From assembly GCF_002899945.2 (NCBI RefSeq), contig NZ_PPEG02000007.1, positions 186,001-250,000 on the forward strand: a DNA stretch of 64,000 nucleotides, written 5' to 3'. Under the pieces are notes generated by a model that ran no database searches, had not been told where the DNA came from, and saw only the letters and a program-made list of their open reading frames with translations. Source of the stretch: Chryseobacterium viscerum (lineage in GTDB: Bacteria > Bacteroidota > Bacteroidia > Flavobacteriales > Weeksellaceae). Positions 7,119 through 15,814 of this stretch are shown here, piece after piece. A program made the translations under genes and the position numbers. Position 1 is the stretch's first letter. Every line of letters begins with the position of its first letter.

Positions 7119-8138
7119 ATGTCATCCAATAAAAACGCTCTGATCAGATATAAAACATTAGATAAATGTCTTAAAAATAAATATAGAAAATATACGCTGG
7201 AAGATCTGATCGATGAATGTTCAGAAGCATTATTTGAATTCGAAGGAAAAGAATCTTATGTAAGTAAGCGGACCGTTCAGCTTGATTTGCAAAATATGCG
7301 GAGTGAAAAATTTGGGTATGAAGCTCCTATTGAAGTGTACGAAAGAAAATATTACCGTTACAGTGATGCTGACTACAGTATTCATAATATCTCTGTTAAT
7401 GAAAGTGACCTGAAGGCGATGAACAATGCGGTTCAGATTTTAAAACAATTCAAAGACTTTTCTATGTTTAAGGAAATGAACGGGGTCATTCAGAAGCTGG
7501 AAGACTCTATTCACGCAACAAGCCAGAAGTCTATCATTCATCTGGATAAAAATGAACAACTGAAAGGACTGGAACATATTGATATCCTGTATGAAAGTAT
7601 CTTGAATAAAAAAGGATTGAAGATTCTCTATAAAAGTTTTACGGCAAGGGAATCCAATATTTTTACTGTTCATCCGCAGCTGTTGAAAGAATTCAACAAC
7701 CGTTGGTTTTTGATCTGTCTCTATAAGCAGAAAATGTATAATCTGGCGTTGGACAGGATGGAAAGTATTGAAGTAGATGAAAAACTTCAATATATTGACA
7801 AAGATCTGGATGGTGATGATTATTTTAAAGATATTGTGGGAGTTACGGTTTCAGAAGGAATTACTCCCAGAAATGTCATCTTTTGGGTGGATGCAGGCAA
7901 TGCTCCCTATGTTAAAACAAAGCCGCTGCATAAAAGCCAGGAAATTATAAAGGAAGATCATGATGGAACTCTGTTTAAAATATGTGTTCAGATCAATTTC
8001 GAACTGGAAAGGCTCTTGCTGGGATTTGGAGATTCTCTGATTGTTCATAGACCCCAAAAATTAAGATTGAAGATGGATGAAAAATTCAAAGCCGGAAGTC
8101 ATAATTATCAGAATCTGATTGTTCCTGATGAGAATTAA
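7119..8138 (+). CDS. WYL-domain transcriptional regulator (YafY-type)
   Basis: The 339-aa protein has an N-terminal winged-helix region (about residues 5-75, with RTVQLDLQNMR as the recognition part) and a central WYL domain (about 150-240) with the typical FTVHPQLLKEFNNRWFLI stretch and the YNLALDRM segment. The C-terminal part (WCX-like) follows. WYL domains are thought to bind nucleic acid or nucleotide ligands and often control RNA-repair or defence genes. Its place beside rtcB suggests that it senses RNA damage and controls the island, comparable in role to RtcR elsewhere; this is inference. It is probably in one operon with hopJ. Confidence 0.85.
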   Translation: MSSNKNALIRYKTLDKCLKNKYRKYTLEDLIDECSEALFEFEGKESYVSKRTVQLDLQNMRSEKFGYEAPIEVYERKYYRYSDADYSIHNISVNESDLKAMNNAVQILKQFKDFSMFKEMNGVIQKLEDSIHATSQKSIIHLDKNEQLKGLEHIDILYESILNKKGLKILYKSFTARESNIFTVHPQLLKEFNNRWFLICLYKQKMYNLALDRMESIEVDEKLQYIDKDLDGDDYFKDIVGVTVSEGITPRNVIFWVDAGNAPYVKTKPLHKSQEIIKEDHDGTLFKICVQINFELERLLLGFGDSLIVHRPQKLRLKMDEKFKAGSHNYQNLIVPDEN

Positions 8139-8240
8139 GATTGCTTAAGGTATTTATTGATAGTGGGTTGTGTAAAATAATTTGTTCTTTCGTTTTATCT
8201 TGGCTTGAAAATTGTATTTATATAGCAACAATACCACACT

Positions 8241-8378
8241 ATGAAATCAAGAATATTTAAAGCATTAATAGCAATCCTAGCCCCTATAGCAATAGAATAT
8301 ATTGTTAAAAAAATATCTGAGAAACTTGATAAAAAAGAAGATCAGAAAGATCAAAAGCCAAAGCAAATTACGGCTTAA
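8241..8378 (+). CDS. Small protein of 45 aa, hydrophobic helix plus charged tail
   Basis: A short ORF starts at ATG 8241 and codes for MKSRIFKALIAILAPIAIEY, then a strongly charged K/E/D/Q tail and a TAA. The layout, one hydrophobic segment followed by a charged helix, fits a small membrane-associated peptide. A strong terminator follows 32 bases later, which argues for a real transcript. It stands 102 bases behind the WYL gene. No family was recognised; a toxin-like or structural role cannot be told from sequence. Confidence 0.5.
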   Translation: MKSRIFKALIAILAPIAIEYIVKKISEKLDKKEDQKDQKPKQITA

Positions 8379-8409
8379 ACGTAATAGTAGTTAAAATTTA
8401 AAATTATTG

Positions 8410-8447
8410 AAAAAGAGACTGTCATGAGTATGCACAGTCTCTTTTTT
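8410..8447 (+). terminator. Rho-independent terminator after the 45-aa ORF
   Basis: The 11-bp stem AAAGAGACTGT / ACAGTCTCTTT has an 11-nt loop and is followed by T residues. It ends the plus-strand unit hopJ-WYL-small ORF. Confidence 0.85.
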
Positions 8448-8476
8448 GTTGATTGATTTTGAGGGGAAGTTATTTT

Positions 8477-8561
8477 GACCACCCCGTCAAAAATTCTTTG
8501 AATTTTTGCCACCCCTCCGAGGGAGGGGAATTTTTACGTCTCCAGTTGGGATATTGGTCAG
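8477..8561 (-). repeat. Dispersed palindromic intergenic repeat, copy B
   Basis: Inverted relative to copy A at 2782-2865, with nearly the same sequence, including both hairpins and the outer CCACCCC/GGGGTGG words. A second small hairpin (GAAAATC/GATTTTC) lies just behind it near 8584-8600. Confidence 0.85.
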
Positions 8562-8689
8562 AATTGTAATCTTTATTACCACTTGAAAATCGAAGATTTT
8601 CAAAAACTCAAGTGTTCTTCTCAAGCATTTAGTAGTTTCTTAAAATAACTTAAGTGTTCAAATAACCTTCGCGACTTTTACGGATTTCT

Positions 8690-9874
8690 CTACACAAAAT
8701 CATAAATTCCGTCTTTCCAGCCCAATACTTTGGACGAATCCGCTTTAAGCCAGTTTTTCAGGATCGTAGCATAGACCTTTCTGAAATCTTCCTTGTAGAT
8801 AAGATCTCCTTCATTGAGATTTTGCAAATCCGGGAGCGCGTTCAAAAGGCCTTTCTTTTTAAGATTTCCGCCGATAAAAAACATTTGGTTGGCCGTTCCG
8901 TGATCCGTTCCATTGCTGGCATTCTGGGCAACGCGGCGTCCGAATTCTGAAAATGTCATGAGCAGGATGTTTTTGAACAGTCCATTACTTTTCATATCGG
9001 CTACAAATGATTTTACCGCTTCATTGATATCATCAAATAATTTTTTCTGTCTTTCATTTTGATTGACATGGGTATCAAAACTCCCGATCGAAAGGTAATA
9101 CACTTGGGTGTTGATGTCAGATTTTATTAAAGAAGCTACCGTTTTAAAATCTTTCCCTAACTGAGAATTAGGATAAGTCTGTTCTGTTTTTTTGGCTTTG
9201 CTTTTTTCAAAAATATAATCGGCATTATTGATCGTGGAACCTAAAGTCTGATAAAGATAAGACACCGTTTCATCATCGTGGTGATGGTCATAGAGAGACT
9301 TAAAATATTTTTCCTGACTGGTCTGATAAAGTCTTTTAGGATCTTTAAAGGCGAAAGCTTTATTGTGATCTCCTTTTAAGGCCAAACTCAGCATATCATC
9401 CACTTCTAAGGCCTGAGTAGGATGGTCACATCGGTAGCATTCTTCATCCAGAAAACGGCCAAGCCAGCCTGTTTCCAAAAACTGATCACTTCTGCTTGCC
9501 GACTGCCAGATATCCATGCTGCGGAAATGCGACTTGTCCGGATTGGGATACCCCACATTGTTCATCACAGAAAGTTCCCCATTATCAAAAAGCTCTTTAA
9601 AATAGGAGAGAGAAGGATTGATCCCCGCTTCATCAGTCAATGCCATTGAATCTTGAATGGCCAGCGTTTTCCTTTCCCTGAAATAAATGTCATTTTTGGA
9701 TGGAACAATGGTATTCAAACCATCATTTCCTCCCGTAAACTGAAGCACTACCAGGATATTCTGATTAGGATTCAGGGCCTCATCCAAGGTCATCGCTTTT
9801 AAGAAATTAGGCATCAGCATAGAAGCAGTAGCCAGTGAACTTATTTTTAGGAATTCTCTTCTTTTGATTAACAT
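8690..9874 (-). CDS. DUF1501 domain protein (exported, sulfatase-like)
   Basis: The 394-aa protein starts with KRREFLKISSLATASMLMP, a signal with a twin-arginine-like pair, and continues with the DUF1501 hallmark FTGGNDGLNTIVP. GWLGRFLDEE, SEFGRRVAQNASNGTDHG and the C-terminal DFRKVYATILKNWL are typical. The family lies in the alkaline-phosphatase/sulfatase superfamily by fold, but its substrate is unknown. The gene sits downstream of a DUF1800 gene on the same strand, the usual pairing in Bacteroidota and Planctomycetota. The 178-bp gap between them holds a G-rich/C-rich inverted repeat. Confidence 0.88.
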   Translation of the reverse strand: MLIKRREFLKISSLATASMLMPNFLKAMTLDEALNPNQNILVVLQFTGGNDGLNTIVPSKNDIYFRERKTLAIQDSMALTDEAGINPSLSYFKELFDNGELSVMNNVGYPNPDKSHFRSMDIWQSASRSDQFLETGWLGRFLDEECYRCDHPTQALEVDDMLSLALKGDHNKAFAFKDPKRLYQTSQEKYFKSLYDHHHDDETVSYLYQTLGSTINNADYIFEKSKAKKTEQTYPNSQLGKDFKTVASLIKSDINTQVYYLSIGSFDTHVNQNERQKKLFDDINEAVKSFVADMKSNGLFKNILLMTFSEFGRRVAQNASNGTDHGTANQMFFIGGNLKKKGLLNALPDLQNLNEGDLIYKEDFRKVYATILKNWLKADSSKVLGWKDGIYDFV

Positions 9875-9911
9875 AATTTTGTTTTTAGGGTAAAGGTGAC
9901 TGATAGGTGAT

Positions 9912-10040
9912 AGGTTGCGGGTTGCAGGACTTGTCTATATTTTTACTACTGTTTGTTTTTATAAAAATTTTATAGCAGCAAATAATAAATAAATGGTGCT
10001 AAGTTATACTGCGACCGTTATTACCCGCTACCTGCAACCT
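9912..10040. repeat. G-rich / C-rich imperfect inverted repeat in the DUF1501-DUF1800 gap
   Basis: AGGTTGCGGGTTGCAGG (9912-9928) is matched by CCCGCTACCTGCAACCT (10024-10040) in inverted order with a few mismatches, separated by AT-rich DNA. Similar G-rich then C-rich word pairs occur at 11505-11610 and 47765-48003. Confidence 0.5.
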
Positions 10041-10052
10041 AAAATCTTCTCC

Positions 10053-11432
10053 CTACATTAACTGGTATTCCGGAGTAGACATCAGGTTGATTACATTCAT
10101 TTTTATGCTTTTGTCTGAAAAATTCTTCACAGAGCTCATATCTAGACTTTGAGTATTCTGCAGAAGATAATCTTCACAGTTTTTATTAGCGAAAAGCTTT
10201 TCAATACGGCCCCAGTCGATCGTGATATTCGGATTTTTAAAGCTTTTATTTAAAGCTGTTTCCCGGGATTTCATTCCCATATCAATATCATCATCCTGTC
10301 GAGGGCTGTATTCTAAAGGCCGGAGGCCGGACCAGATCTGTGGCACCTGAAGTCTCAGCATCAAGGTAGAGCTGTCAATCCACGATTTTCCGTTGGGCCA
10401 CCCTGCTACATTGGGGGGATAAAGGAGCATCTGTCCTAATAATTTCTGATAAACGATGAGGTTTTCAGGATTCTGAATCTGCATAGGAAGTATCCGCATG
10501 ATACCCGCCATTAGCTCCACAGGAGATTTTATCCGGTTACCTATATTTTTTTGATCATAAAACCATGTGCTCGAAAAGATCTCAGTCATCAGCTTTTTGA
10601 TATCATATCCGGAATTGTAAAAATTCGCACTGAGTTTATTAACGATATCCTGATCGATCTTTTCATTGACAAAGAACTTATATATCTTGGTGGTAATAAA
10701 CTGTGCTGTTGTTTTCTGTTCCAGAATAATATTTAAAACATCATTTCCATCGAAGTTGCCTGTTTTTCCTAGAAAAGTTTTAGCCCCTTCATCGTGGAGG
10801 TTTTTTCTTTCTTTAAAATTTCCTTCCTTATCATAGCTCCATCCTGTAAAGGCTCTGGCACCTTCTCTCACGTCTTTTTCCGTATAGTTGCCTCTTCCCA
10901 TGGTAAACAGTTCCATGACTTCGCGGGCGAAATTTTCATTAGGATGATCTTTTTTGTTCTGTTGATTATTCAGAAAATTAAGCATGGCCGGCGACTGGCT
11001 TACTTCAAAAAGCAGGTCTTTGAAATTTCCCAGTGCATTTTTCCGGATAGTATTTAAAAGCTGTTTGTTGAACTTTGGATTTACCACTCTTGAGGCAAAA
11101 TGCCCATGCCAGAAAAACGCTATCTTTTCCCTCATCTGTTCCTTGCTGTTAACTATTTTATCCAGAAAGTTGAGGTTAAGTTCATTATTTTGCTCCCTGT
11201 TGATTCGCTGCATTTCTTTTTTCTTTTCTGCAGGAGCAGTACTGTTCATATAATCTGCGGCAGAATCCGGATCCGGAGTGCTATAAGTAATCTCAGTAAA
11301 GTTATCCTCTTTAAATAACTCATTCATCAACGTTTTAATGTTCTTATTCTTCAGATCATCAATTTGATTAACTCCAAGACCGAAACCTGCCCGCCAAAGA
11401 AGATGTTTATTTTTTAATAATGAATCAGCCAT
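10053..11432 (-). CDS. DUF1800 domain protein
   Basis: The 459-aa product shows the DUF1800 pattern: HLLWRAGFG at the start, FWHGHFA, the NENFAREVMELFTMG motif with GARAFTGW shortly after, and PPNVAGWPNGKSWIDSS near the end. The family is unknown in function but is nearly always encoded next to DUF1501, as here, which suggests a joint envelope or polymer-related task. No cleavable signal peptide is visible on this start (MADSLLKNKH). The DUF1501 gene follows after 178 bases on the same strand. Confidence 0.88.
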   Translation of the reverse strand: MADSLLKNKHLLWRAGFGLGVNQIDDLKNKNIKTLMNELFKEDNFTEITYSTPDPDSAADYMNSTAPAEKKKEMQRINREQNNELNLNFLDKIVNSKEQMREKIAFFWHGHFASRVVNPKFNKQLLNTIRKNALGNFKDLLFEVSQSPAMLNFLNNQQNKKDHPNENFAREVMELFTMGRGNYTEKDVREGARAFTGWSYDKEGNFKERKNLHDEGAKTFLGKTGNFDGNDVLNIILEQKTTAQFITTKIYKFFVNEKIDQDIVNKLSANFYNSGYDIKKLMTEIFSSTWFYDQKNIGNRIKSPVELMAGIMRILPMQIQNPENLIVYQKLLGQMLLYPPNVAGWPNGKSWIDSSTLMLRLQVPQIWSGLRPLEYSPRQDDDIDMGMKSRETALNKSFKNPNITIDWGRIEKLFANKNCEDYLLQNTQSLDMSSVKNFSDKSIKMNVINLMSTPEYQLM

Positions 11433-11799
11433 GAGAATTTATTTTTTTGATGTATTTACAGGATAAAGGTTAAAAGTAATAACGGGTTAAGAATTGTTAA
11501 TATTGTTGAGAGGGCTGGGGGCTGGAGGAATGAGGCTGGGAGTTATTATGTTGTAGAAAAGAGGATTAAGTTTTATAATAGTATATTACTTCCATCTCCC
11601 TGCTTCCTTTCTTCCTTAATTCACTTTTCGATATCATTTTTTGATAATTTTTTGTTAAACAAACATTTAAATTTTGTTAAAAAATAAGATATTGATATTC
11701 ATTGTTTTATGGTTTGTTTGAGTGTTAAAATCAATGAATTAACCTTGCTTGGCACGATTTTTACATCCTCTTGTTTAGTAAAATTTAAAAATTAGAGTT
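11433..11799. other. Intergenic region, divergent promoters and low-complexity DNA
   Basis: This 367-bp gap between divergent genes holds a G-rich stretch (about 11505-11545, GGCTGGGGGCTGG words) followed by a C/T-rich one (about 11590-11620). Closer to the barrel gene it is AT-rich with TTGTTAAA-type words. No clear promoter box or RNA structure could be fixed, and no ORF is convincing. Confidence 0.5.
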
Positions 11800-12363
11800 A
11801 TGAAAATGTTTAAACAAGCAATATTGCTGGCTGGAGTTTTAACAGCAGGTATAGCAAGCGCCCAAAGTTCTCAAATGAATAATATGATTAAAGTAGGTGC
11901 AAATGTTGGTTTAGCAGTTCCCTCAGATAATCTTTCTGCTGCAGTAGGAGTAGATGTTGCTTACCAGAACCTGATTACACCAGGATTTGGATTAGGTATC
12001 GCAACAGGATATACTCACTATTTCGGAAAAGAGAACAACGGGTATAAGAACAATGATGTAGGAGTAGTTCCTGTAGCAGCTTTAATCAGAATTTATCCAA
12101 AACAAACAGGTTTCTATTTCGGAACAGATTTAGGATATGGTTTCCTGGTTGGAGATAAAACAGTTGCATCAAACACCAATGTTGAAAGAGCAAACGGAGG
12201 TTTCTACATCAAGCCGGAGATTGGATACCACAACAGAGACTGGAATTTCTTCGTACAATACCAAAAGGTTTTTGTAGGAACAAAAGGAGATTTGCCAGGT
12301 CAGGACTATAATGTGGGGAATATCGGAGTAGGATTCGGTTACAATATTCCATTAGGAAAGTAG
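11800..12363 (+). CDS. Outer-membrane beta-barrel protein
   Basis: The 187-aa protein has a signal peptide ending GIASAQ and then alternating hydrophobic strands separated by Gly/Asn/Asp turns, with glycine-rich strands such as GANVGLAVP, GLGIATGYTHYFG and the final GNIGVGFGYNIPLGK. This fits a small porin-like barrel of the OmpA/OmpW-like type in Bacteroidota. No ligand can be inferred. It has its own terminator and stands alone, so it is a single-gene unit. Confidence 0.75.
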   Translation: MKMFKQAILLAGVLTAGIASAQSSQMNNMIKVGANVGLAVPSDNLSAAVGVDVAYQNLITPGFGLGIATGYTHYFGKENNGYKNNDVGVVPVAALIRIYPKQTGFYFGTDLGYGFLVGDKTVASNTNVERANGGFYIKPEIGYHNRDWNFFVQYQKVFVGTKGDLPGQDYNVGNIGVGFGYNIPLGK

Positions 12364-12393
12364 TTAGATTTAATATATAAACAATTATTAACC

Positions 12394-12426
12394 AAAACCT
12401 TTTCACGAAAGTGGAAAGGTTTTTTT
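12394..12426 (+). terminator. Terminator of the barrel-protein gene
   Basis: AAAACCTTTTCAC pairs with GTGGAAAGGTTTT around a GAAA tetraloop, followed by a T-run. Because the upstream extension of the glucokinase frame crosses it, the downstream ATG at 12480 is the better start for that gene. Confidence 0.9.
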
Positions 12427-12479
12427 GTTCTGTGCAGGATTTACAAAAACAATTATTATATTTGGTAAAATTAGAGGTT

Positions 12480-13529
12480 ATGATTCTGAATCCAAAATTT
12501 CCACTTTATTTACCAGGAGTAGAGAACAGTAATAATGATAATGTTTCTATCATTGGAGCAAGTCTTCGTGAAGATATAACGATCTTAGGATATTTTGTTT
12601 CCGGAAACGGAGGTCTTGAGATACAAGTACAAAATACCTATGCAACTAAAGAATATGCTGCTTTTTCAGATATTTTAAAGAAGTTTATCCAGGATAATCA
12701 ACTGCAAAATGTAAAACGTCTGGGAATGGCTGTGCCAGGTCCTGTACTTTACGGGAAAAGTAGTCCTGTAAGGTTGGGATGGAATTTAGATGTTGAAGAA
12801 TATGCCCGTGATTTCGGGTTTGAAAAAGTAGACATGCTGAACGATCTTGAAGCTTCTGCTTACGGAATGGCTCTTCTTGAAGATAACGATCTTGAAGCGA
12901 TCTATACCAGCGGACATCTTGAAAGAGGAAACGTAGCAGTTCTTGCTCCCGGAAACGGACTGGGGGAGGCTGGATATTTCTTTGATGGAAAATACCTGAG
13001 ACCTTTCGCAACTGAAGGAGGTCACTCAGAATTTTCACCAAGAACCAACGTAGAAGTTGAGTTTTACCAGTTCTTAAATAATATCTATGGTATTGTAAGC
13101 TGGGAAAATGTACTTTCCAAGTCTGGATTATTCAATATTTATAGATTCTTAAGAGATGTGAAAAGACACCCTGAACCAGAATGGCTGAGCGAGCGTCTTG
13201 CACAGGGTAATTTCGTAGAAGAACTATATAAAGCAGCAGTAGAGGAGAATGTCCTTATTTGCAAAATTGCTTTGGATACCTTCCTTGAGTTTTTGGCAAG
13301 AGAAGCAAACAACTTAACATTAAAGCTTAAAGCTACCGGAGGATTACTGATTGCCGGAGATATTCCACAAACCATAAGAGAATACATTGATAAAGCTAAA
13401 TTCTATGAGAAATTCAAGATCAGTGATAAAATGGAGGAGATGCTTAGAAGTACTCCCATCTATCTGGTCAAGCAAAATCATACAGCATTAAATGGTATAG
13501 CGCTTTATACCGCTTACTATCAAGAATAA
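12480..13529 (+). CDS. glk: Glucokinase (ROK-unrelated Glk family)
   Basis: The 349-aa protein phosphorylates glucose with ATP. It shows the Glk-family sugar-kinase motifs: LGMAVPGPV, LNDLEASAYGMALL, LAPGNGLGEAGYF (phosphate/sugar binding) and EGGHSEFSP. The C-terminal GGLLIAGDIP helps bind ATP. The start at 12480 (MILNPKFPLYLPGVE) is chosen because the frame upstream runs through a terminator. A TATATTTG box of the Bacteroidota -7 type lies about 20 bases before the start. A clean terminator follows, so the gene is monocistronic. Confidence 0.85.
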   Translation: MILNPKFPLYLPGVENSNNDNVSIIGASLREDITILGYFVSGNGGLEIQVQNTYATKEYAAFSDILKKFIQDNQLQNVKRLGMAVPGPVLYGKSSPVRLGWNLDVEEYARDFGFEKVDMLNDLEASAYGMALLEDNDLEAIYTSGHLERGNVAVLAPGNGLGEAGYFFDGKYLRPFATEGGHSEFSPRTNVEVEFYQFLNNIYGIVSWENVLSKSGLFNIYRFLRDVKRHPEPEWLSERLAQGNFVEELYKAAVEENVLICKIALDTFLEFLAREANNLTLKLKATGGLLIAGDIPQTIREYIDKAKFYEKFKISDKMEEMLRSTPIYLVKQNHTALNGIALYTAYYQE

Positions 13530-13535
13530 ACAGAG

Positions 13536-13560
13536 CTCCGAAGAAATTCGGAGTTTTTTT
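13536..13560 (+). terminator. Terminator of glk
   Basis: CTCCGAA-GAAA-TTCGGAG, a perfect 7-bp stem with a GNRA-type tetraloop, followed by seven T. Confidence 0.93.
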
Positions 13561-13671
13561 ATGAGATGATATTATTCATGAAAATAATAAAATTTATTGA
13601 TATACATCAATGAAATCTATTGAATAAGATACCTACATTTGTATTATTAAATAAGTAAATAACTCTATTCA

Positions 13672-14238
13672 ATGAAAAAAATATTTTTATTAGCAGTTTT
13701 AGCTGGTGGTCTAGCTTTCGGACAGTCAAAAAAAGTAGTAGCGTCTGATGTACACTGGTGGGGATACAAAGTAGCAAAATCTGAGGCTAGCTCTCACGAC
13801 GGTACTGTAAAAGTAAAGTCTGGAGATATGGTAATGAAAGGAAACCAATTAGTAGGCGGTAGCTTCGTTTTGGATATGACTTCTATCAGCTCTACTGACC
13901 TTACAGGAGAATATCAGCAAAAACTAAACGGGCACCTTAAGAACGGTGACTTCTTTGAAGTTGAAAAATTCCCTACAGCAAGTTTCAAAATTACAGGAGT
14001 AAAGAAAAACAACGATAAAGTGTACAACTCTCTTGTAACAGGAAACCTTACTGTAAAAGGAAAAACAAACCCAGTTTCTTTCCCTGCTAAGATTTCTTAC
14101 AGCAAAGGAGTAGTAAGTTTAGTATCAAACAAATTCTCTTTCGACAGACAAAAATTTGATGTAGCTTACAAGTCTACAATGCAGGATGTTTTTGTGAAAG
14201 ATGATATTGAAATGCTTGTAAAAGTAACTGCTCAATAA
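13672..14238 (+). CDS. YceI family protein 1
   Basis: The 188-aa protein has a signal peptide ending GLAFGQ and a YceI/lipocalin-like domain for the rest: VHWWGYKVAKSEASSHDGTVKVKSG, the DMTSISSTDL segment and NKFSFDRQKFDVAY. YceI proteins bind isoprenoid-type lipids in the periplasm, and some take part in stress tolerance; the ligand here is unknown. A paralogue with the same layout follows 78 bases downstream, behind a terminator. The two are probably a tandem duplication. Confidence 0.85.
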   Translation: MKKIFLLAVLAGGLAFGQSKKVVASDVHWWGYKVAKSEASSHDGTVKVKSGDMVMKGNQLVGGSFVLDMTSISSTDLTGEYQQKLNGHLKNGDFFEVEKFPTASFKITGVKKNNDKVYNSLVTGNLTVKGKTNPVSFPAKISYSKGVVSLVSNKFSFDRQKFDVAYKSTMQDVFVKDDIEMLVKVTAQ

Positions 14239-14259
14239 ATTAATCAAAAAAAGATTGTT

Positions 14260-14288
14260 AAAAGTGTAGAAGTTCTACACTTTTTTTT
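14260..14288 (+). terminator. Terminator between the two YceI genes
   Basis: AAAAGTGTAGAA pairs with TTCTACACTTTT around a single G, followed by eight T. On the minus strand the T-run is shorter. Confidence 0.85.
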
Positions 14289-14316
14289 ATTTTTGTTGAA
14301 TTGTAAATAAAAAAGA

Positions 14317-14943
14317 ATGAAAAGATTACTATTGTTTGCTATGGTGTGTGCAGGCATATCATTTGTTTCTGCCCAAAAGAAATTTGATAAAGTTTCAAAA
14401 GTGACTTCATCAGAGATCAGATGGTGGGGGTATAAGGTGGTAAAAACCGAAGCATCTTCCCACTCAGGAACAGTAAAGCTGAAAAGCGGAAAATTCAACT
14501 TTGATCATACTGTTCTGGTAGACGGAGAGTTTGTGATAGATATGAGAAGTATGATGGCTGGAGATGTTTCCGATGAGGATCAGATCAAGCTTACTAATGA
14601 TCTGAAAAGCACAAACTTCTTTGAAGTAAAAAAATTCCCTATTGCCAAATTCCATTTGACTAAAATTATTCCTTTAGCAAACAGTGAATACAATTCTACA
14701 GTCTATGGTGACCTTACCCTTAAAGGAGTGAGAAAGACGATTTCTTTCCCTGCGAATGTATACGTTACCCAGTTTACAACATCTATTGAATCTGCGAAGT
14801 TTTCTCTAAACAGAAGAGACTTTAAAGTATTCTATCAGTCTTCATTGAAAGATTATTTCATTAAGAATGAAATGGATATTCAGTTCAAAGTTACCACAGA
14901 AATGCTGGATAATGAGAATAGAGTTCCGAAGAAGAAAAAATAA
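14317..14943 (+). CDS. YceI family protein 2
   Basis: The 208-aa paralogue of the preceding gene has a signal peptide ending FVSAQ, then SEIRWWGYKVVKTEASSHSGTV, FVIDMRSMMAGDV and AKFSLNRRDFKVFYQSSL. It is longer at the C-terminus by a basic tail ending KKKK. Conserved sites are intact in both copies, so neither looks like a pseudogene. A lipid or quinone-like ligand in the periplasm is likely from the family. A terminator on each side means the two copies can be expressed separately. Confidence 0.83.
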   Translation: MKRLLLFAMVCAGISFVSAQKKFDKVSKVTSSEIRWWGYKVVKTEASSHSGTVKLKSGKFNFDHTVLVDGEFVIDMRSMMAGDVSDEDQIKLTNDLKSTNFFEVKKFPIAKFHLTKIIPLANSEYNSTVYGDLTLKGVRKTISFPANVYVTQFTTSIESAKFSLNRRDFKVFYQSSLKDYFIKNEMDIQFKVTTEMLDNENRVPKKKK

Positions 14944-14966
14944 GATTGAATATATTATCAATATAG

Positions 14967-14997
14967 AAAAGAGCAGTTCTCATGAGCTGCTTTTTTT
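14967..14997 (+). terminator. Terminator of the second YceI gene
   Basis: AGCAG (14972-14976) pairs with CTGCT (14987-14991), extended by A-T pairs on the outside and followed by seven T. Confidence 0.75.
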
Positions 14998-15064
14998 ATG
15001 ACTTTATTCGATAAGATTTGTGGCAGCCATTCCCGTATTCCTGTATTTTTTATAAATTAGTAGT

Positions 15065-15715
15065 ATGAAAATTTATATCGTAAGCGGTCTGGGAGCAGAC
15101 TTTAAAGTCCTTGAAAGAATAACTTTTCCCAAACACTGTGAATTGATTTTTATAGATTGGCTTATTCCCGAAAAAAATGAGCCTTTTGATGCCTATGTTA
15201 AAAGAATGGCAGAGAAAGTAGACGACTCAGAGCCGTTCTGCTTGCTGGGATACTCTTTTGGAGGAATTATCGTGCAGGAGATCAATCAGCTGAAACCTGC
15301 TGAGAAAGTAGTGATTCTGGGAAGTATAAAATCTGACAAAGAAAAATCCAAATTCATAAAAACAGGTGAGGTAACCAAAATTCCAAGAATATTGCCTGTA
15401 GGCTTATTCAATGATAAAGCCGCGAATGTATATGCTGTTATCCGAAAGCTTTTTGATCCTAAAAATCCGAAGCTTATGCAATATTTTAAAGTAAAAGATC
15501 CTTATTACCTGAAATGGTCCGTAGAAAAAGTCTCCGAATGGAAGTTTGAAGAAAATCCCAATGTAATTCAGATCTTAGGAGATAAAGATATTGTTTTCCC
15601 AATCCGTTATTCCAATCCGGATTATGTCGTTAAGGGAGGAACCCATCTTTTTCCTGCGACCAAATCTAAAGAAGTTACTAAAATATTGAATGAAGTATTT
15701 TGTGAAAAAGAATAA
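15065..15715 (+). CDS. Alpha/beta hydrolase
   Basis: The 216-aa protein has the alpha/beta-hydrolase fold signs: the N-terminal strand KIYIVSGLGAD with an oxyanion region, the nucleophile elbow GYSFGG (GxSxG), an acid region ILGDKDIVFP and a final histidine in GGTHLFP. It has no signal peptide and is small for the superfamily. The substrate cannot be inferred; an esterase- or lipase-like activity is likely. It precedes amt by 100 bases on the same strand with no clear terminator between. Confidence 0.8.
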   Translation: MKIYIVSGLGADFKVLERITFPKHCELIFIDWLIPEKNEPFDAYVKRMAEKVDDSEPFCLLGYSFGGIIVQEINQLKPAEKVVILGSIKSDKEKSKFIKTGEVTKIPRILPVGLFNDKAANVYAVIRKLFDPKNPKLMQYFKVKDPYYLKWSVEKVSEWKFEENPNVIQILGDKDIVFPIRYSNPDYVVKGGTHLFPATKSKEVTKILNEVFCEKE

Positions 15716-15814
15716 TATTATTTAATAAATAGTTTTTTTTACAGGGGTGTTGTTAAAAAAAATATGTTTTTATGGAATTTATATTTAAATTTGATAGGGT
15801 TAAATATAAATTTT

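Noticed and set aside
8690..11432. DUF1501/DUF1800 pair as a defence system
   Set aside because: The pair is widespread, exported and unconnected to known defence domains; nothing here suggests such a role.
12411..12479. Longer N-terminus of glucokinase
   Set aside because: The extra 23 codons run across the terminator and T-run of the upstream gene; the ATG at 12480 fits the family.
15764..15814. Longer N-terminus of the ammonium transporter
   Set aside because: It would include the likely promoter box; the ATG at 15815 gives a normal first helix.
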